A stretch of 21,767 nt of DNA. It comes from JAADHY01 sp964428935. GTDB taxonomy: Bacteria; Planctomycetota; Planctomycetia; Planctomycetales; Planctomycetaceae. The position numbers and the translations under genes were made by a program. Where the stretch lies: the NCBI GenBank assembly GCA_964428935.1, contig CAYSAG010000055.1, forward strand, positions 1-21,767, read 5' to 3'. The notes under the pieces were generated by a model that did not search any database, was not told where the DNA came from, and was given only the letters and a program-made list of their open reading frames with translations. Positions 21,733 to 21,767 of the stretch are shown piece by piece; position 1 is the first letter of the stretch, and each line of letters begins with the position of its first letter.

Positions 21733-21767
21733 TACCCCCGCCACGCCGACCCCCGGCACCACGCCGA

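Overview
The window looks like a piece of a GC-rich planctomycete chromosome (Pirellulales-like is my best guess; I cannot name a species). The pointers are a secretin-type protein with long Pro/Ala/Gln linkers, a DUF4954 beta-helix protein, a Gfo/Idh/MocA oxidoreductase, and a PqqD-like/M50/HlyD composite membrane protein. These come from family knowledge, not from a search. I call eleven protein genes, covering roughly 80 % of the bases. I saw no tRNA, rRNA, CRISPR array, insertion sequence, integrase or phage gene.

Layout. Positions 1-6421 are all minus strand: the N-terminal part of a secretin-like outer-membrane protein (cut by the left edge), a family-4 glycosyltransferase, a class I glutamine amidotransferase, and a Gfo/Idh/MocA oxidoreductase with a near-consensus sigma-70 promoter. 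Positions 6767-13387 are plus strand: a large RND efflux permease, a DUF4954 protein, and a small lipoprotein with a Ser/Arg-rich linker. Positions 13522-19659 are minus strand: in transcription order a periplasmic adaptor (HlyD type), a 739-residue PqqD-like/M50 peptidase/HlyD fusion, and a TolC-like lipoprotein with a proline-rich tail. A 1.29-kb stretch with no convincing gene then separates this group from a plus-strand TonB-dependent receptor, whose reading frame hits a stop codon just before the right edge.

How the genes may work together. The minus-strand group at 13.5-19.7 kb resembles a tripartite export route: an adaptor, an inner-membrane protein carrying its own adaptor domain, and an outer-membrane channel. 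It has no ABC ATPase and no RND pump of its own. The only RND pump in the window lies 8 kb away on the other strand and has no adaptor beside it. The PqqD-like and M50 domains raise the possibility that a peptide is recognised, processed and exported, but this is inference. The other genes look like ordinary housekeeping or envelope functions placed side by side.

Limits. All family assignments are from motif and pattern recognition in the translated sequence. No database search or structure prediction was run.
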